Shown here piece by piece: positions 10,441 through 22,540 of a DNA stretch of 64,000 nucleotides. A program made the position numbers and the translations under genes. This DNA is from Ancistrus triradiatus (Eukaryota > Chordata > Actinopteri > Siluriformes > Loricariidae), in assembly GCA_025084515.1 (NCBI GenBank), contig JAJAGP010000554.1, positions 1 to 64,000 of the forward strand. Reading direction: 5' to 3'. Position 1 is the first letter of the stretch, and each line of letters opens with the position of its first letter. The notes below the pieces were generated by a model. It worked only from the letters and a program-made list of their open reading frames with translations. It ran no database searches and was not told where the DNA came from.

Positions 10441-12784
10441 TGCGGCTAGGCACGGCTTTCTCGTAACTCTGGCAAGGGACAAGCAGATAGAAAGTGAAGA
10501 ATAGCAAATGATGATTGAAGAGTTTAGTACAGCTAAATTACAGATGGAAAAAATTAAACTAGAAAAGGCATTAACAAGTAAATGAGGAATGGCTGCACTG
10601 TGTAGGCACATCAGCAAAAATATGGTTTTGAAGAGGCCTTGATTTTCTAAACGGTGGTGAAGGGTGCTATATGTTTTCATTCATGATGGTTAGGGGGGCA
10701 GACCTTTCCAACATGTTTGGTAGGGCAGGAATAAGGAGGATAGTTTTAAAATCTTTTGATTTGGTTAGAGGCTCAGAAGAGTTTTCATGATGTGTGGTTA
10801 TTGGTGTGAAATAACATTGTACATGTGATATTTCCGCCCCCCCCCCCAACCTAACGTAGTTATGATGCCAGCAAGTACTAAGTACAAGGCCTACTTTGTG
10901 TGACTGGAGATGAAAACTGGGTTGTTGGGGTCAGTGTTGGCAATGCTTTCTTACATTGTATGGTAGTGTCCCACAATACCTTTGGAACATTCCTGTCTCA
11001 GTGCCTGTATGGATTTGGATCAGTTCTGTAGTTTTGTTAGTTTTTAGGGGACATTAAATTTTTTTCTCATTGATTCCTTTGGGGAAAAATCAGCTTTAAT
11101 CTGTGCCCTGGAGTCACAGAGCAACTAATCAAAAGATGAACACACTTCATAAAGTGTGAAAACTGTGTAAAGAAAACTGTGACTAGTTTAAACATTCATA
11201 AGAACAATAAAGAGGTACATAATCTTGTATCTGTGTATATTTTGAGTGCAGTATGTGTAATATTGCAAACATTATCCTTCTTGTATGTGTCATGGATATT
11301 AGTGTGAACAAGAACCAATGTGGCTACACCATGGGTTGCAAAGTTAACATTCTGGTTGAATTAAGAGAGGACTGACTTGTGTGGTTTAAATCCCTGGTGA
11401 TAATGAAAAGCTGTCAGGTTTTGTAGTTTGTAGGGGGTCATCAATTCCCTCATTTCTCATTAAATAAATTGGATGTAATTTGATCTCAACAAACAACTCT
11501 ACATATTGACAGTAACTAGAGACAGGTTACAAATGCCCCCATGTCTCTGTGTACGGTGTTAGGCCTGAGGCCCTGAATGACTGACTCTGTTATGTCTTGT
11601 TGAGCAGGTTTCCATGAAAATCAAATGCAGCGGTCTCTGATCTCATGCCGGATAGAGCTACAGTCTGAGGTAGTCTAGTTTATTGTCCAAAGATGCAGAC
11701 CATTGGAGGAAGAATGGAAAGGAAGAGCTGAACTTAACTAGCGGTTCAACCTTAGCAGCAAGAGTTCCACTCAATTTCTGTTTTCTCACATGTGGTGCTG
11801 TGCCACCCATTCCTCTATATATAGCAGAATCGTGGGACGTCAGCATGGTTGCTGCGTTTTGGTGAAAATGTGCATGGAAGTTATTGATAATGGGTCTACA
11901 AATAAACAATAAGCATCTCTGTGGGACCTGGAGCCATTAACGGCTGTGAAGATGCTTTTATCGTACACGTTCCCTGAGTGTTAGCTCGCAGTTGGCGAAT
12001 GTTGTGGTTTCACAGAGGTGGGTCACGGTACATACTCTATTTACTATATAAATATGTATAATTGTGAGTAATGTAATTGTGTGTCGCTTTCCTTTTAATT
12101 TGTGATAAGAAACTCACAAAGAAAAGAAAAACGGACTTTTGCTTTTTTAAAGTTATTTTGGATGGTCTGAGTTAAGGGGTTCTGCAAGTGATATAAATGT
12201 GTTAGTGTGATTGAATTCAGATCTAGTACCCATATTAATTTATCTATTGGTTAGAGCAATGCTGGGGACAAGATTCAGATCAGCAGTTGCCTGGAGTGCA
12301 ACACATTCACGGATTACATTATTAGCTACTGTGGGAAATAAGATGAAATGGATGTAGCACGAAAACCTTGATATTGAGGCCATAATATCGGGTGTGTTGG
12401 GTTTCTTTGATACAAAAGCTGCAAAATTTCACATTCCGAGTCAGTGTTCATGCTGTTTGTGCCAGTCTAATGTAAAGGGCGTGTCTAAAGTGAAATGCTA
12501 AACTTTTACAAGTAGAACGTTAACTGCTAACATGACACCATGATATAGCCTAACATCAAGCTACTTTTTTAACTAAACATCTTCAAGTTTTATTTTTTTA
12601 AATATGTTAAATGAAAGAACTGTCTGTTACCACTATATGAGCTTCTAATACAGGCAGGATATTATGGTAAAGGTAAGCAATGTTATTTATATTGGTGCAG
12701 TGGTGCAGTGCTTTATAGTGTGTTCTGGTGTGTTGTTAGCTTTTGGTCTGAAGTTGAGGTGTAATGTTTTAGTTAAGTAGTAAT
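10441..12784. other. gene-free stretch
   Basis: AT-rich, with a short C tract near 10838-10848 and scattered stops in all frames. The open frames at 10435-10849, 11658-11909 (minus) and 11683-11865 (plus) are short, mutually overlapping or unlike known families. A TATATATA box-like run lies near 11815-11822 without a recognisable downstream gene. Confidence 0.4.
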
Positions 12785-13060
12785 CAGGTGCTCAGGTGCT
12801 GCAGCGGGCTAATGCACTACCCACCAGCACAGAAACCCAGGTCCAAGGTCTAACAGTGTATTCTGGCCGGGTCAGACATTGCATGCAGATATAATGGATT
12901 ATGTCTGAGAAAGGGGAGGCTGGATGTAACACTGCAGTATTGACTGCTACTTACCCCGGCGAGGCTCTGCTGTCCTGTCCAGGCACGCTTTTGCCTGTGC
13001 CCTTTGTTCTTTAGGGACAGTCACCAGGGCCACCATGACTCTGACCAGAAAAAATGTGGC
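12785..13060 (+). repeat. possible SINE-like repeat of a second type
   Basis: The region has a self-contained, GC-richer body (GGTGCTGCAGCGGGCTAATG ... GAGATATAATGG-like middle ... TGTCCTGTCCAGGCACGC) typical of short interspersed repeats. The A-box-like start is plausible but a clear B-box is not seen. I found no second copy in this window, so the call is weak. Confidence 0.35.
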
Positions 13061-13091
13061 TTAAAATGTGAAGAAAGAACAGTTTCCGTAA

Positions 13092-13583
13092 AAAGGTTTT
13101 GCAAATATTTGTACAAAAGCTCAAATATTCTGTATCAAGAACCGCCATTCAACAATAGCTGATAGAACCACATGGGCAAAGCATTACTTTAGCACTCCAT
13201 TGTGAAGCACTGCAATACAGAGTTACATTCACAAATGCCACTTCAAATTTTACTGTGCAAAAAAGAAGTCTTGTTATCAATGTCCACTTCTGTGGACTCA
13301 CAGGCATGTAGGATTGACCAACACATAGTGGAAACATGTATTGTGGTAAGATGAATCAGTATTCCAGGTTTTTTTTTTAAGTGAATGCTCTGCGCTCCAG
13401 ACCAAAGACAAAGTCCAAAAGTCAGGCTCTGTCGTGGTATGGGACTGTCTCAGTGCCCTTGGCAAATGTAATTTACACTTCTGTGATGGCAGCATTAATG
13501 CAGAAAAGTACACTGAGATTTTAGAGCAAATATTAGTACAAAGGTTTTGCAAATATTAGTACAAAAGCTTAAATATTTTGTGT
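13092..13583 (+). mobile_element. Tc1-like remnant between 44-bp direct repeats
   Basis: Between the direct repeats, plus-strand reading gives Tc1 transposase blocks: VTFTNATSNFTVQKRS, then a WTDQ-like block, KMNQYSRFF, QALSWYGTVSVPLANVIYTS and LEQILVQ. The first of these closely parallels VTFTNAT-like sequence in the minus-strand copy at 62735-63475, so they are one family. The remnant is about 400 bp, with stops. The flanks at 13092-13135 and 13540-13583 are nearly identical direct repeats (GGTTTTGCAAATATT ... GTACAAAAGC). A 17-bp unit (GCAAATATTAGTACAAA) is also repeated within the right flank. Confidence 0.72.
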
Positions 13584-13814
13584 CTCTGTTTTGGGGGCAT
13601 TTTCTTTGTCTTTTGTGCTTTGCTTAAGAACCACAACATGATCAGTTCTAACTAGGCCATGCATGGCCACAGCAGTGAGGGATTAAGGGCAAACTCTCTT
13701 TTGAACAAGAGCTTGCTGTTTCACTATTTAATGTTAGCTCTCTAACTTGCTGTGGTATGGTCCTTGTAGTGTGCTAGCACCACTGTGGAGCTTCACACAG
13801 CATTAAATGAATAT

Positions 13815-14032
13815 GTCACATTGTGAGGACCAATTTTTACATGGTGAGAACACCTTGCTGGAAAACTGCTTTTTTTTTGCAGAAACTGTAACTTTCAAAA
13901 ACTAACAAAATAATCAAACAATTTGCTTTAGGTTACTGAGGTTAAGATTAAGGGTAGGTGTGGGTCTAGCATTAATTGGCTACAGTGATTGCTGTTTCAA
14001 TGGAAGGTCCCCACAATGATAGCGATACGATC

Positions 14033-14069
<37 letters not shown>
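13815..14069 (+). repeat. (GT)n-linked repeat family, copy 1, with (GT)n at 14035-14069
   Basis: The body begins near ATTGTGAGGACCAATTTTTA and ends in GGAAGGTCCCCACAATGATA just before a perfect (GT)n run. The same body-plus-(GT)n arrangement occurs near 29890-30159 (inverted), 32600-32760, 32810-33138 and 38773-38999. The GGTCCCCACA/GGGGACC blocks are the recognisable signature. No coding capacity. Confidence 0.75.
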
Positions 14070-14071
<2 letters not shown>

Positions 14072-14960
14072 CCTGTTTGTCTGTGTGTACTGTGTTGCAC
14101 ATTGTGTGGCATATGTGCCATAGTATGTCTATCCATTGAGCACTGAACACTGCTCCTAGCCCTACCCTCTGGTACCTTTTCCTCCCACCAAAGCCAAACC
14201 TGAAGAGATACCTTTATCAGCTTACTCCAACTTCTAAGTACCACACATAATGATACTCTTTGCAGTGGGGAAAAAAGCCCCACAGTCAAATTGCATTTCC
14301 ACCGCAAAGTAATTCCACAAGATAGGAAATATTACCCTTAATTAACTTGGAATCATGCTCTGCATTTTATGGGATTACCTCTCCTATGAAATATGGGTTG
14401 TAAATGATGTGTAAAATATTCACATGCTTTAATAAGTCACTGATTAGGCATGGTTATTAGATTAGATCCTCCAGCAAGACAGACATGTTACTCCCCCTCT
14501 GCATACACCGGTTACAACATATCCCCTCTGTCTGAGGCAGGTTGACTGGAGGCTCATCTTGGCCCTTCGCCATGGGGTTATCAAATGAGACAGAGCAGAA
14601 CTGTGCCAAGACACTAGAGACAGCTTTGGAGTTAGCTACACTTGCTCCTCATGTTCACTAACAAGCCACAGTATCATTTTTACTGCATATGTAAGAATGA
14701 GAGGGGAAAACTGAGAAACAGATACAGAGAAGGCTAGGGAAGAAAGTGGGCCCCACTGCCGGTTTAAAGTGGTTTACTGACCTTTGTGTTGTAATAAGGA
14801 ATAAATGTATTTATATGTGCATAGAAAAGGTATATAATGGCAACAACATAGTTAAAAGTTCATTGTCGACCAAGTGTTTCGGACAGATCAGAGGCACCCT
14901 ACTTATTCCAGCCCACTGAACTTTAGCCCAGCTAAGGTGACTGAAGGGTTGTTAAGTGAT
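14070..14960. other. gene-free stretch
   Basis: No gene or recognisable repeat. The minus-strand open frame at 14068-14307 begins inside the (GT)n border and looks accidental. Confidence 0.4.
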
Positions 14961-14969
14961 GCACACACA

Positions 14970-15020
<51 letters not shown>
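14961..15020. repeat. (CA)n microsatellite
   Basis: A nearly perfect CA run with one early AA interruption, about 60 bp. Confidence 0.97.
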
Positions 15021-15022
<2 letters not shown>

Positions 15023-15949
15023 CTTTATGAACTAGAAGTAAAAGAAATAAAGGTAAGACACAGAAGAAAGACGGCTAAGCTTGAGCTTAGCATTGGAGCA
15101 TAGTCTTTTTTAAAAGAAGTGTTATTAAAACATTGGCATTTATTGGGTTATTTATTTCACAAGCACATTTTCTCATTTAGATTTCAGCAAAGTGTCATTT
15201 TGAATTAATATCCCACAATCTTATAGACACTGATGTCATTTTGAATGCCAGGTCTCCCATAGCACTATTCCAGAAGCCATAAACCTAGCAATTCTACATT
15301 GTGCTACATCCTGAGATCCAGTTCTTTCCTGGCAAATGCTAACTACACACCAGGTCCAAACACTTTGGATTTGTGTGTAGAAAACGTGAAGGAAAGCAGA
15401 ACTCTGTTTGACTTCACCCAACTATTAGTGCTGGTCAAAAGTATACCCAATTAAATTCCTAGGGCTGCTGTAGAATGATCTGCTCTCCTTTACAAAATGT
15501 GCATTTTTATCAATCCTCAGTATTACATTAAAAGCTAGTAAAAACATTTTACACCTTAAACTAGTCAAGTATCTTAAACAAAATTATCTGGCTAATTTTT
15601 TTTTGGGGGGGGGGGGGGGGGGGCCGGGGCTGTTTTTTTTTATTTATCAGTCTTTACAGGGTTAAGAGACTCAATTTGCCACAGTTTTGTAGAGTGGGCA
15701 CAAAGGGTCAGTTATAGAGTGTTGTGATATGATGTTTTTAGTCATCTGACTATCTCAAAGATCTCTCATAGATGTATCATGTAAATGCCTGTAGAGACAT
15801 ACCTGCTCTGCAAGAGCTCCTTCAGAATTGTGAATCATGGTGCACGGTTAGTGCCAAGTTACAAAAATTGAGAGGTGCATGGCACGGGGGTGGAACGCAT
15901 CAAGTATAAACCTAGCTTAAGACTCTTCAGAGCTCACATTAAAGGTGCT
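15021..15949. other. gene-free stretch
   Basis: No exon or RNA gene recognised. It contains an oligo-G tract at 15605-15623. The open frame 15236-15421 (minus) has no motif. Confidence 0.4.
15605..15623. repeat. oligo-G tract of 19 G bounded by T runs
   Basis: Nineteen consecutive G on the plus strand between T9 and a CC-GGGG-CTG-T9 segment. It is either a genuine homopolymer able to form G-quadruplex structure or a stretch whose exact length is uncertain from sequencing. Confidence 0.9.
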
Positions 15950-16701
15950 GTAGACACTTTGCTAGATGCCTTCAGAATGGCCTTAATACTTTGTGGAATA
16001 GATTCAACAAGGTGCTGGAAACATTCCTCAGAGATTTTGGTCTATATTGACAAAATAGCATGACGCAGTTGTTGCAGATTTGTTGGTTGCCCATTCTTGA
16101 TGTAAATCTTTTGTTCAACCACATCCCAAAGGTGCTCTATTGGATTAAGATCTATTGACTCTGGTAGAGGTCATTTGAGTACTATGAACTCACTGTCATG
16201 TTCAAGAAACCATTTTGTGATGATTTGAGCTTTGTGACATGGCGTGCTATCTTGCTGGAAGTAGCCCTCAGTAGATGGGTACACTGTGGTCATAAAGGGA
16301 TGGCATGGTCAGCAACAAAACTCAGGTAGGCTGTGGCATTTAAACAATGCTCAGCTGGTATTAACCAAAGTTGAATCAAGAAAATATCCCCTACACCATT
16401 ACACCACCACCAGCCTGAATGTCAATACAAGACCGGATGAATCCATGCTTTTGAATTCTGACCCTACCATCCAAATATCGCAGCAGAAATCAAGACTCAC
16501 CAGACCAGGCAACGTATTTAGCACCTTGTCATATTCAAAATCACCTTTCTTTCCCATTCCTGAAGCTCAGTTTGAACTTCAGCAGGTTGTCTTGACTATG
16601 TCTACATTCCAAAATGCATTGAATTGCTGCCATGTGATTGGCTGATTATATAATGATAAAATAAACAAGTGTACCTTATAAAGTGGCAGGTGAGTGTCTA
16701 T
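15950..16701 (-). mobile_element. Tc1-like transposon remnant, family D
   Basis: Minus-strand reading follows a transposase common in fish: VLKWPP-like sequence and DLNPIEHLWDVV near 16110-16170, the Asp block before it (QDSTPCHKAQII-like) near 16220-16260, and upstream blocks out to 16600. The right end keeps a terminal repeat (TGTACCTTATAAAGTGGCAG, near 16672-16691). The left end is missing. An internal deletion near 16530 removed part of the N-terminal half. Other family D pieces are at 47340-47393, 52600-52945 and 60603-61022. Confidence 0.85.
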
Positions 16702-16727
16702 GGGCAAGTGTGTCATAGAGGCATGTC

Positions 16728-16886
16728 TATCTGTCTCTCACCAAGTGGTACACTAACCAAAAGTAGTCTCCAAGAGACTTTTTATAGAGTAGCGGGGTAA
16801 GCACTTTTACGCCCTCTTGTGGCAAGACCCAGTGTCTAACCAACCTTTCCTTTTTCACATTCTTATTTTTTTGTCAATGATTGTAG
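16728..16886 (-). mobile_element. 5' terminal fragment of a Tc1-like element, family E
   Basis: Contains CACTTTTACGCCCTCTTGTG, GGCAAGACCCAGTGTCTAA and the terminal TTTTTTTGTCAATGA. It is highly similar to the 5' ends at 5755-5977 and 63507-63710. No transposase is attached; it sits 27 bp to the right of the family D remnant. Confidence 0.75.
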
Positions 16887-16996
16887 TTGCAAAGTAGATC
16901 AACATTCAAGTCAATAAACTCTGCATTATGATCTTTTTTCAGTTATTTTTAATTAATTAATTAATTAATTAAAATTATGATTTTTAAATATATCAA

Positions 16997-17327
16997 GGGC
17001 AGCACAGTGGCTCGGTGAGTGGGTAACACTGTCGCTTCACAGCGAGAAGGTCCTGGTTTCAATCCCAGGTGAAGTGGTTTGGGTTTTTTCTCTGTGGAGT
17101 CTGCATGTCCATCTAGGTTTATTCTAGTACTTCGGTTTCCTCCCACAGTCCAAAGACATGTGTGTTAGGTTAATTGACCCGAGTGATCCGAGTGCTGTGA
17201 GTATGAGTGTGTGAGTGTATGTGCCTTATGATGGATTGGCACCCTGTCTAGGGTTGTTCCTGCCTTGATGCCTGTCCAGGATCCAGCAGATAAGACAATG
17301 AATGAATAAGTGAATGACCGAATGAAA
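16997..17327 (+). repeat. SINE-type repeat with tRNA-like head, best copy
   Basis: Starts GGGCAGCACAGTGGCTCGGT and continues with a GTTTCAATCCCAGG B-box-like segment, so the head resembles a tRNA. The body includes TTTCCTCCCACAGTCCAAAG and ATGGATTGGCACCCTGTCTA. The tail is an imperfect AATGAATGAATAAGTGAATG run. The order fits a tRNA-derived SINE; mobilisation would need a partner LINE. Related copies are at 7540-7761, 10160-10440 and 61746-61895. Confidence 0.78.
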
Positions 17328-17371
17328 TATATCAATATATGCAGGATCAATAACATACGTCCAAGATTACG

Positions 17372-18937
17372 TACAGTGGAGCAAAAAAGTATTTAGTCAG
17401 CCACTGATTGTGCAAGTTCTCCTACTTAGAAAAATGAGAGAGGTCTGTAATTATCATCATAGGTACACTTCAACTATGAGAGACAAAATGAGAAAAAAAA
17501 AATCCAGGAAATCACATTGTAGGATTTTTATAGAATTCAATTGTAAATTATGGCGGAAAATAAGTATTTGGTCAATAAATTTGGTTTAATACTTAATACT
17601 TTGTAACATAACCTTTGTTGGCAATGACAGAGGTCAAACGTTTCCTGTAAGTCTTCACCAGGCTGGCACACACTGTAGCTGGTATTTTAGCCCATTAGTC
17701 CATGCAGATCACCTCTAGAGCAGTGATGTTTTGGGGCAACACAGACTTTCAACTCCCTCCACAAATTTTCTATGGGGTTGAGGTCTGGAGACTGGCTAGG
17801 CCACTCCAGGACCTTGAAATGCTTTTTACGGAGCCACTCCTTCATTGCCCTAACAGTGCATTTGGGATCATTGTCATGCTGGAAGACCCAGCCACGTTCC
17901 ATCTTCAATGAACTCACTTATGTAAGTAGATTTTGTCTTAAAATCTCACGATACATGGCCCCATTCATTCCTCCCTTAACACGGATCAGTCGTCCTATCC
18001 CCTCTACAGAAAAACTGCCTCAAAGCATGATGTTTCCACCTCCATGCTTCACATTAAGTATGGTGTTCCTGGGATCCGACTAAGCATCCATTTTCCTCCA
18101 GTTGAGTTTTTACCAAAAAGTTCTATTTTGGTTTCATCTGACCACATGATATTCTCCCAGTCCATCCATATATTCTCTCCCAAACTTCAGATGGGCCTGG
18201 ACATGTACTGGCTTAAGCAGGGAGACACGCCTGGCACTGCAGAGTCCCTCTCGGCATAGTGTGTTACTGATGGTAGCCTTTGTTACTTTGGTCCCAGCTC
18301 TCTGCAGGTCATTCATCAGGTCCCTCCGTGTAGTTCTGGGATTTTTCCTCAATGTTCTCATGATCATTTTGACCCCATAGGATGAGATCTTGCATGGAGC
18401 CCCAGATTGAGGGAGATTATCAATGGTCATGTATGTCTTACAATTGCTCCCACAGTTGATTTATTCACAACAATCTGCATGCCTATTGTAGATTCACTCT
18501 TCCCAGCCTGTTGCAGGTCTACAATTTTCTTCCTGGTGTCCTTCAACAGCTCTTTGGCCTTGGACATGGTTGAGTTTTGAGTCTGACTGTTTGAGGCTGT
18601 GAACAGGTGTTTTTATACAGATAACGAGGTCAAACAGGTGCCATTAATACATGTCACGAGTGGAGGACAGAAGAGCTTCTTCAAGAAGAAATTACAGGTC
18701 TGTGAGTGCCAGAAAAATTTTGCTTGTTTGTGGGTGACCAAATACTTATTTTCCACCATGATTTAAAATTAAATTCTTTAAAAATCCTACAATGTGATTT
18801 CCTGGTTTTTTTTTTTCTCATTTTGTCTCTCATAGTTGAAGTGTACCTATGATGATCATTACAGACCTCTCTCATTTTTCTAAGTAGGAGAACTTGCACA
18901 ATCAGTGGCTAACTAAATACTTTTTTGCCCCACTGTA
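17372..18937 (-). mobile_element. Tc1-like transposon, family B, both ends present
   Basis: About 1.57 kb. The left end TACAGTGGAGCAAAAAAGTA and the right end ...TTTTTTGCCCCACTGTA are inverted repeats that continue for about 200 bp (ATTTAGTCAGCCACTG, AATGAGAGAGGTCTGTAATT, AGTGTACCT). TA flanks both ends as expected for Tc1 insertion. The transposase lies on the minus strand and is broken. Family B also occurs at 45799-47220 and 52984-54151. Confidence 0.94.
17588..18567 (-). pseudogene. Tc1 transposase pseudogene, family B
   Basis: Minus-strand start near 18567 (MSKAKELL-like). The frame at 18134-18430 carries the DNA-binding half (DNLPQSGAP, VKMIMRTLRKNPRTTRRDLM, LQRAGTKVTKATISNTL). The WSDETKIELF block with the first catalytic Asp lies near 18105-18155. 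The frame at 17687-17917 holds the second Asp (FQHDNDPK) and the Glu (SPDLNPIENLW) with 34 residues between them, the Tc1 DD34E spacing. Frameshifts separate these pieces, so all three catalytic residues survive but in different frames. Full relatives are about 340 residues. Confidence 0.9.
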
Positions 18938-21900
18938 TAAGTGACAATAGTCCATTACAAAGCATAAACTATGTATTCATGGGCAGCTAGTGGTCTAGTT
19001 GTAAGCAAATATACATTTATTTTGTATTGCCTTATAGCTGAAATTTCAACCAAATCAGCCTCAAAGTGAGAGTCGTCTTTTCTGAAATATCGGTGACAAT
19101 GTCAATAAGTGGAATGTAAATTTTAATATCTTCAGGATATGACTAAATACATAAAGTCCTAAATAAAGTCCTTAATACTTGTAAACCAGATAGTTGTAAG
19201 TCAGATCTAAGTGGGAAAGGGGTCGAACATTCAAGTCATTGTTGTCTACAACTTCCAGTGACAGACTGGTTGACATTTCTTTCTGACAACACAGGCTGGG
19301 CCTTGGTCTTGCCTGAACCTGTCCAAACATTTGCTAAGCTACCTGCAAAGCTTAGTAGTGAGAGGCAACTGCTTTCTGCTTTTTACAAGTTCAAAACTAT
19401 AGCTTTTCCAAGTGACACCATATAACATGATAGTTACATTAAAACACAATAACACCAAAATAAAATAATAATAGAAAAAAAGGACATTCATTTTTTAACT
19501 TTGTTATTAATGACAGTAAGTCACTGGCCACCCTTCTTGATCTCTTCTGTTCTGATGTCAGGAAGTAATACAACCATAATTGACTAATGTGAGCTGTCCA
19601 TTTTCAGCTGAATGATACATTTGTTTGGGATGGACTGGGCCACTTTGTCATCCCAAAAAATCCTGGGATAACTGTGTAAGATATTACTCCATCCATCAGC
19701 ACTCCCACTCCACAAAGCACTCTAGGTTTAATCTGTTTAAGTGAGCCCTTTCTCTCGCTCTATCAGCCTGACATTGAGAGGCTGGGCTGCACACCATGCT
19801 GACATCTCGAGACAGCGACCGCCCCTTTATTCAACCATCACTTCCATCTCTGCCTTTTTCAATAATATTCCAGCTCAAGGGTCAACACAACATGGCTTCT
19901 CTTGCAATCGTGGAGATCTGCTCAGTCAAAAGAGCTGCTGAAGGAGGCTCTGTCTGTTGACAGGGCCTGTTTAAACAACTGCTCCTGGTAATGACAGCTA
20001 ATGAAGGAATTCCCATAACTGCTCAGGTTAAATCCAGTGAGGTATTCATAACAAACATAAGTACAGAAGTCTGGCAGTCATGGCGGTCTTTTCTGCACAC
20101 ATGAGGTTGAACTTTTGAATACTTTACAGTCTGATGTTAGGGATGGAAATCATTTTCTTTATTTCCATTGTGTATTATGATTTGTTTTTTTTTTCTGACT
20201 TATTGAAACATGTATGATCATTCCATCTCTGCTAATTCACCCTGATCTTCAATATTTTATAAGAGAAAATGTTGTGTTTACATTTCCAAAGCATTTTCCA
20301 AACTTTTGTAATCTGTATCAGAAATCTTAATCAATCTTCAGACCACTGTTGTTTAATCTATTTCATCTTTTTAACTTCATCTTTTGAGTCAAATCACTTA
20401 CAATCTCTCTCCTCCCCCCCCCCACGCAGTGTTCAAAAGAGTGATGCTAAAGAAATGTCCTACAGTGGGACCTTCCATATTGTTCTACATCTGACAGATG
20501 AGAAAGGAGTAAATAAAAAAAAAACAAGGGAAAAATTGCTAGACATTTGCTTTGCTCCTGGTGTCTTGAAACTCATAACGAAATGTCATACTTAGGAAGG
20601 GAGAAAATCAGACTAGAAAAAGGGTGTTCTTATTGACACTACTTCACATGTAACCTGTTGGCATATGTCCCCAGAAGGGGGAAGAAAATAGGAAACAACT
20701 GTTGGTGATTGGCACACCCTTACTAACCCTCTGCAGGGGAAAGGGGCATTAGCTGGTGCTTTAAAGTGTCAGGGTCTTTGTAGCCATGACTAGTTTATGA
20801 TGCTGATGTCAAGCATCTTACTCAATGCGGCCATTGTCCCAGATGGAACCAGGGCAGTGGGAAAGCTGCCCACACTTAGAAGGCAGGCCCATCCATCTTT
20901 TCCTCTAGGCCTTGTTTTCCCCTCTGCGCTGAGACTCTGGTGTATTAAAGATCTCCTGGGTTAATGTGCTGGAAAATTGGCTTGCATTTTCATAGGAGGA
21001 GGCCAACTAAATGAAAGAAAAACATCTTGGGGAGGGCAGAAACAGACAAAAAAACGAGGCAAAAAAGAAATATTTAGAGGAGTGATCAGAAAGGGCAAGC
21101 ATTGAAGACTTGCATCCTGTGACCTCAATAAAAAGAGAAGCTTGTATGTCACACTGGAGTCAATCTGGCAGCCTGCTCACAGCACATTTCCATCCATTCA
21201 TCATCAAAGTTCATAAGCGCCGGTTGTTACTGTAGAAGTGGTTGACCCGGTCATGATGTGTATAAAGACACATTAGCCATAAATCTAGAAGAACACCAAC
21301 GAAGGCCTGTGAGAAAAAGGGAAAGTGGAGAAGAAAAGCCCTGAATGTGCCCAACTATGCACACAAAGTTTTTATGCACTAAAATATTATATTAAGATTA
21401 ATAAGACTGATCGCAGAAGTTTTCTTAATATATCTACAACCTGTTCTCGTATAACTGATGTCTGTGAATCCAGTATTGGTTCAATCAATAAGCTCAGCAC
21501 ATTGAGCATGTTTATGGGTGTGGGAGGTTAATTAGGGGAATCTTCCCAGACTCAAACAGAGATGCACATGCAACAGCTGGTCAGCACTGGACTCTTGTTA
21601 GGTCAATTTTCTGGTAACCCCAAAGCACCAGCAGGTCCACTGGGGCCACTTCTCTTAATAGCTGGCCCAAAGGCCTGCAATTTGCCCATGGGGTCTTTCC
21701 TGAACTGTGTGACCAAAAACAGTTGGCAAAAATTCGAAGTACAGTAGTTTATAATATACTTCTTCACATGCTTCGCTGACAAAATGCAAAGATGGAAGTG
21801 ACAAAAAAAGTGAAATGAAAAGAGAACATGCCAAAAAACCACCTTAAGGATTCCAAGCCAAATGTTTGCTAGTGATACCCAGCAATGTAAAAGCTTGCTT

Positions 21901-22540
21901 TCTATGAAACGTAGTGCCCCAAAGGGTCAAAAAGTTTTGTTCCCAGAGGTCTCTTAATACACAGATGTTACAGTAACAGGGCTAGGAAATAGTGACCAAA
22001 CAGCACCTTTGACCTGCTTGTCAGCTGATCCAGCCTGGCCTCTTTTAAAATAGACTCCTCACCACTATAAATTACAGTGTTTTCCCACCACGTTACTTCC
22101 ATTGAGCCCACTCAGCCTAAGCCATTCACAAGCCCAGGGCCCAGTGGACAGCGAATGGCAGTGGCCCAATTGCTGGAAATCTGACCCCTTGACTTCAGAA
22201 GGGTCAAAGGTTTTGCAGAGGGGTCAGGCCCCTTCTTTGTGTCTTTTCTCACCAAAGGCTCTATGTTGAATGGGGAGCCTGGGGAAAACAAAAGCTTTCA
22301 GCAGAGACAAGCAAGCATGGTCTATACATCAGCGCCTCTGCTCACTGTGAATCTGCCTTTTCCAACTGCAGAGGGGACAGAGAAAAAATACCCTTACCTT
22401 GTAACAGAGCAGCTATGATCCTGCAACAATAACCGGATCTACTGAGAGACGAAAGGGAATATGACAAAAAGAAAACACAGAGGGCCTAGATAATAACACG
22501 GTGGTATTCATCACACTTGCTGATGAAGTAGACTATGATA
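18938..22540. other. gene-free stretch, largest repeat-poor block
   Basis: About 3.6 kb with no transposon recognised. 20700-21300 and 22000-22450 are somewhat richer in GC than average and contain no simple repeats. Open frames (for example 20269-20595 plus, 21603-21842 minus, 21562-21747 plus) lack motifs, overlap one another and have no splice context I can support. These two GC-richer parts could hold conserved non-coding elements; a poly-C run lies near 20414-20423. Confidence 0.4.
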
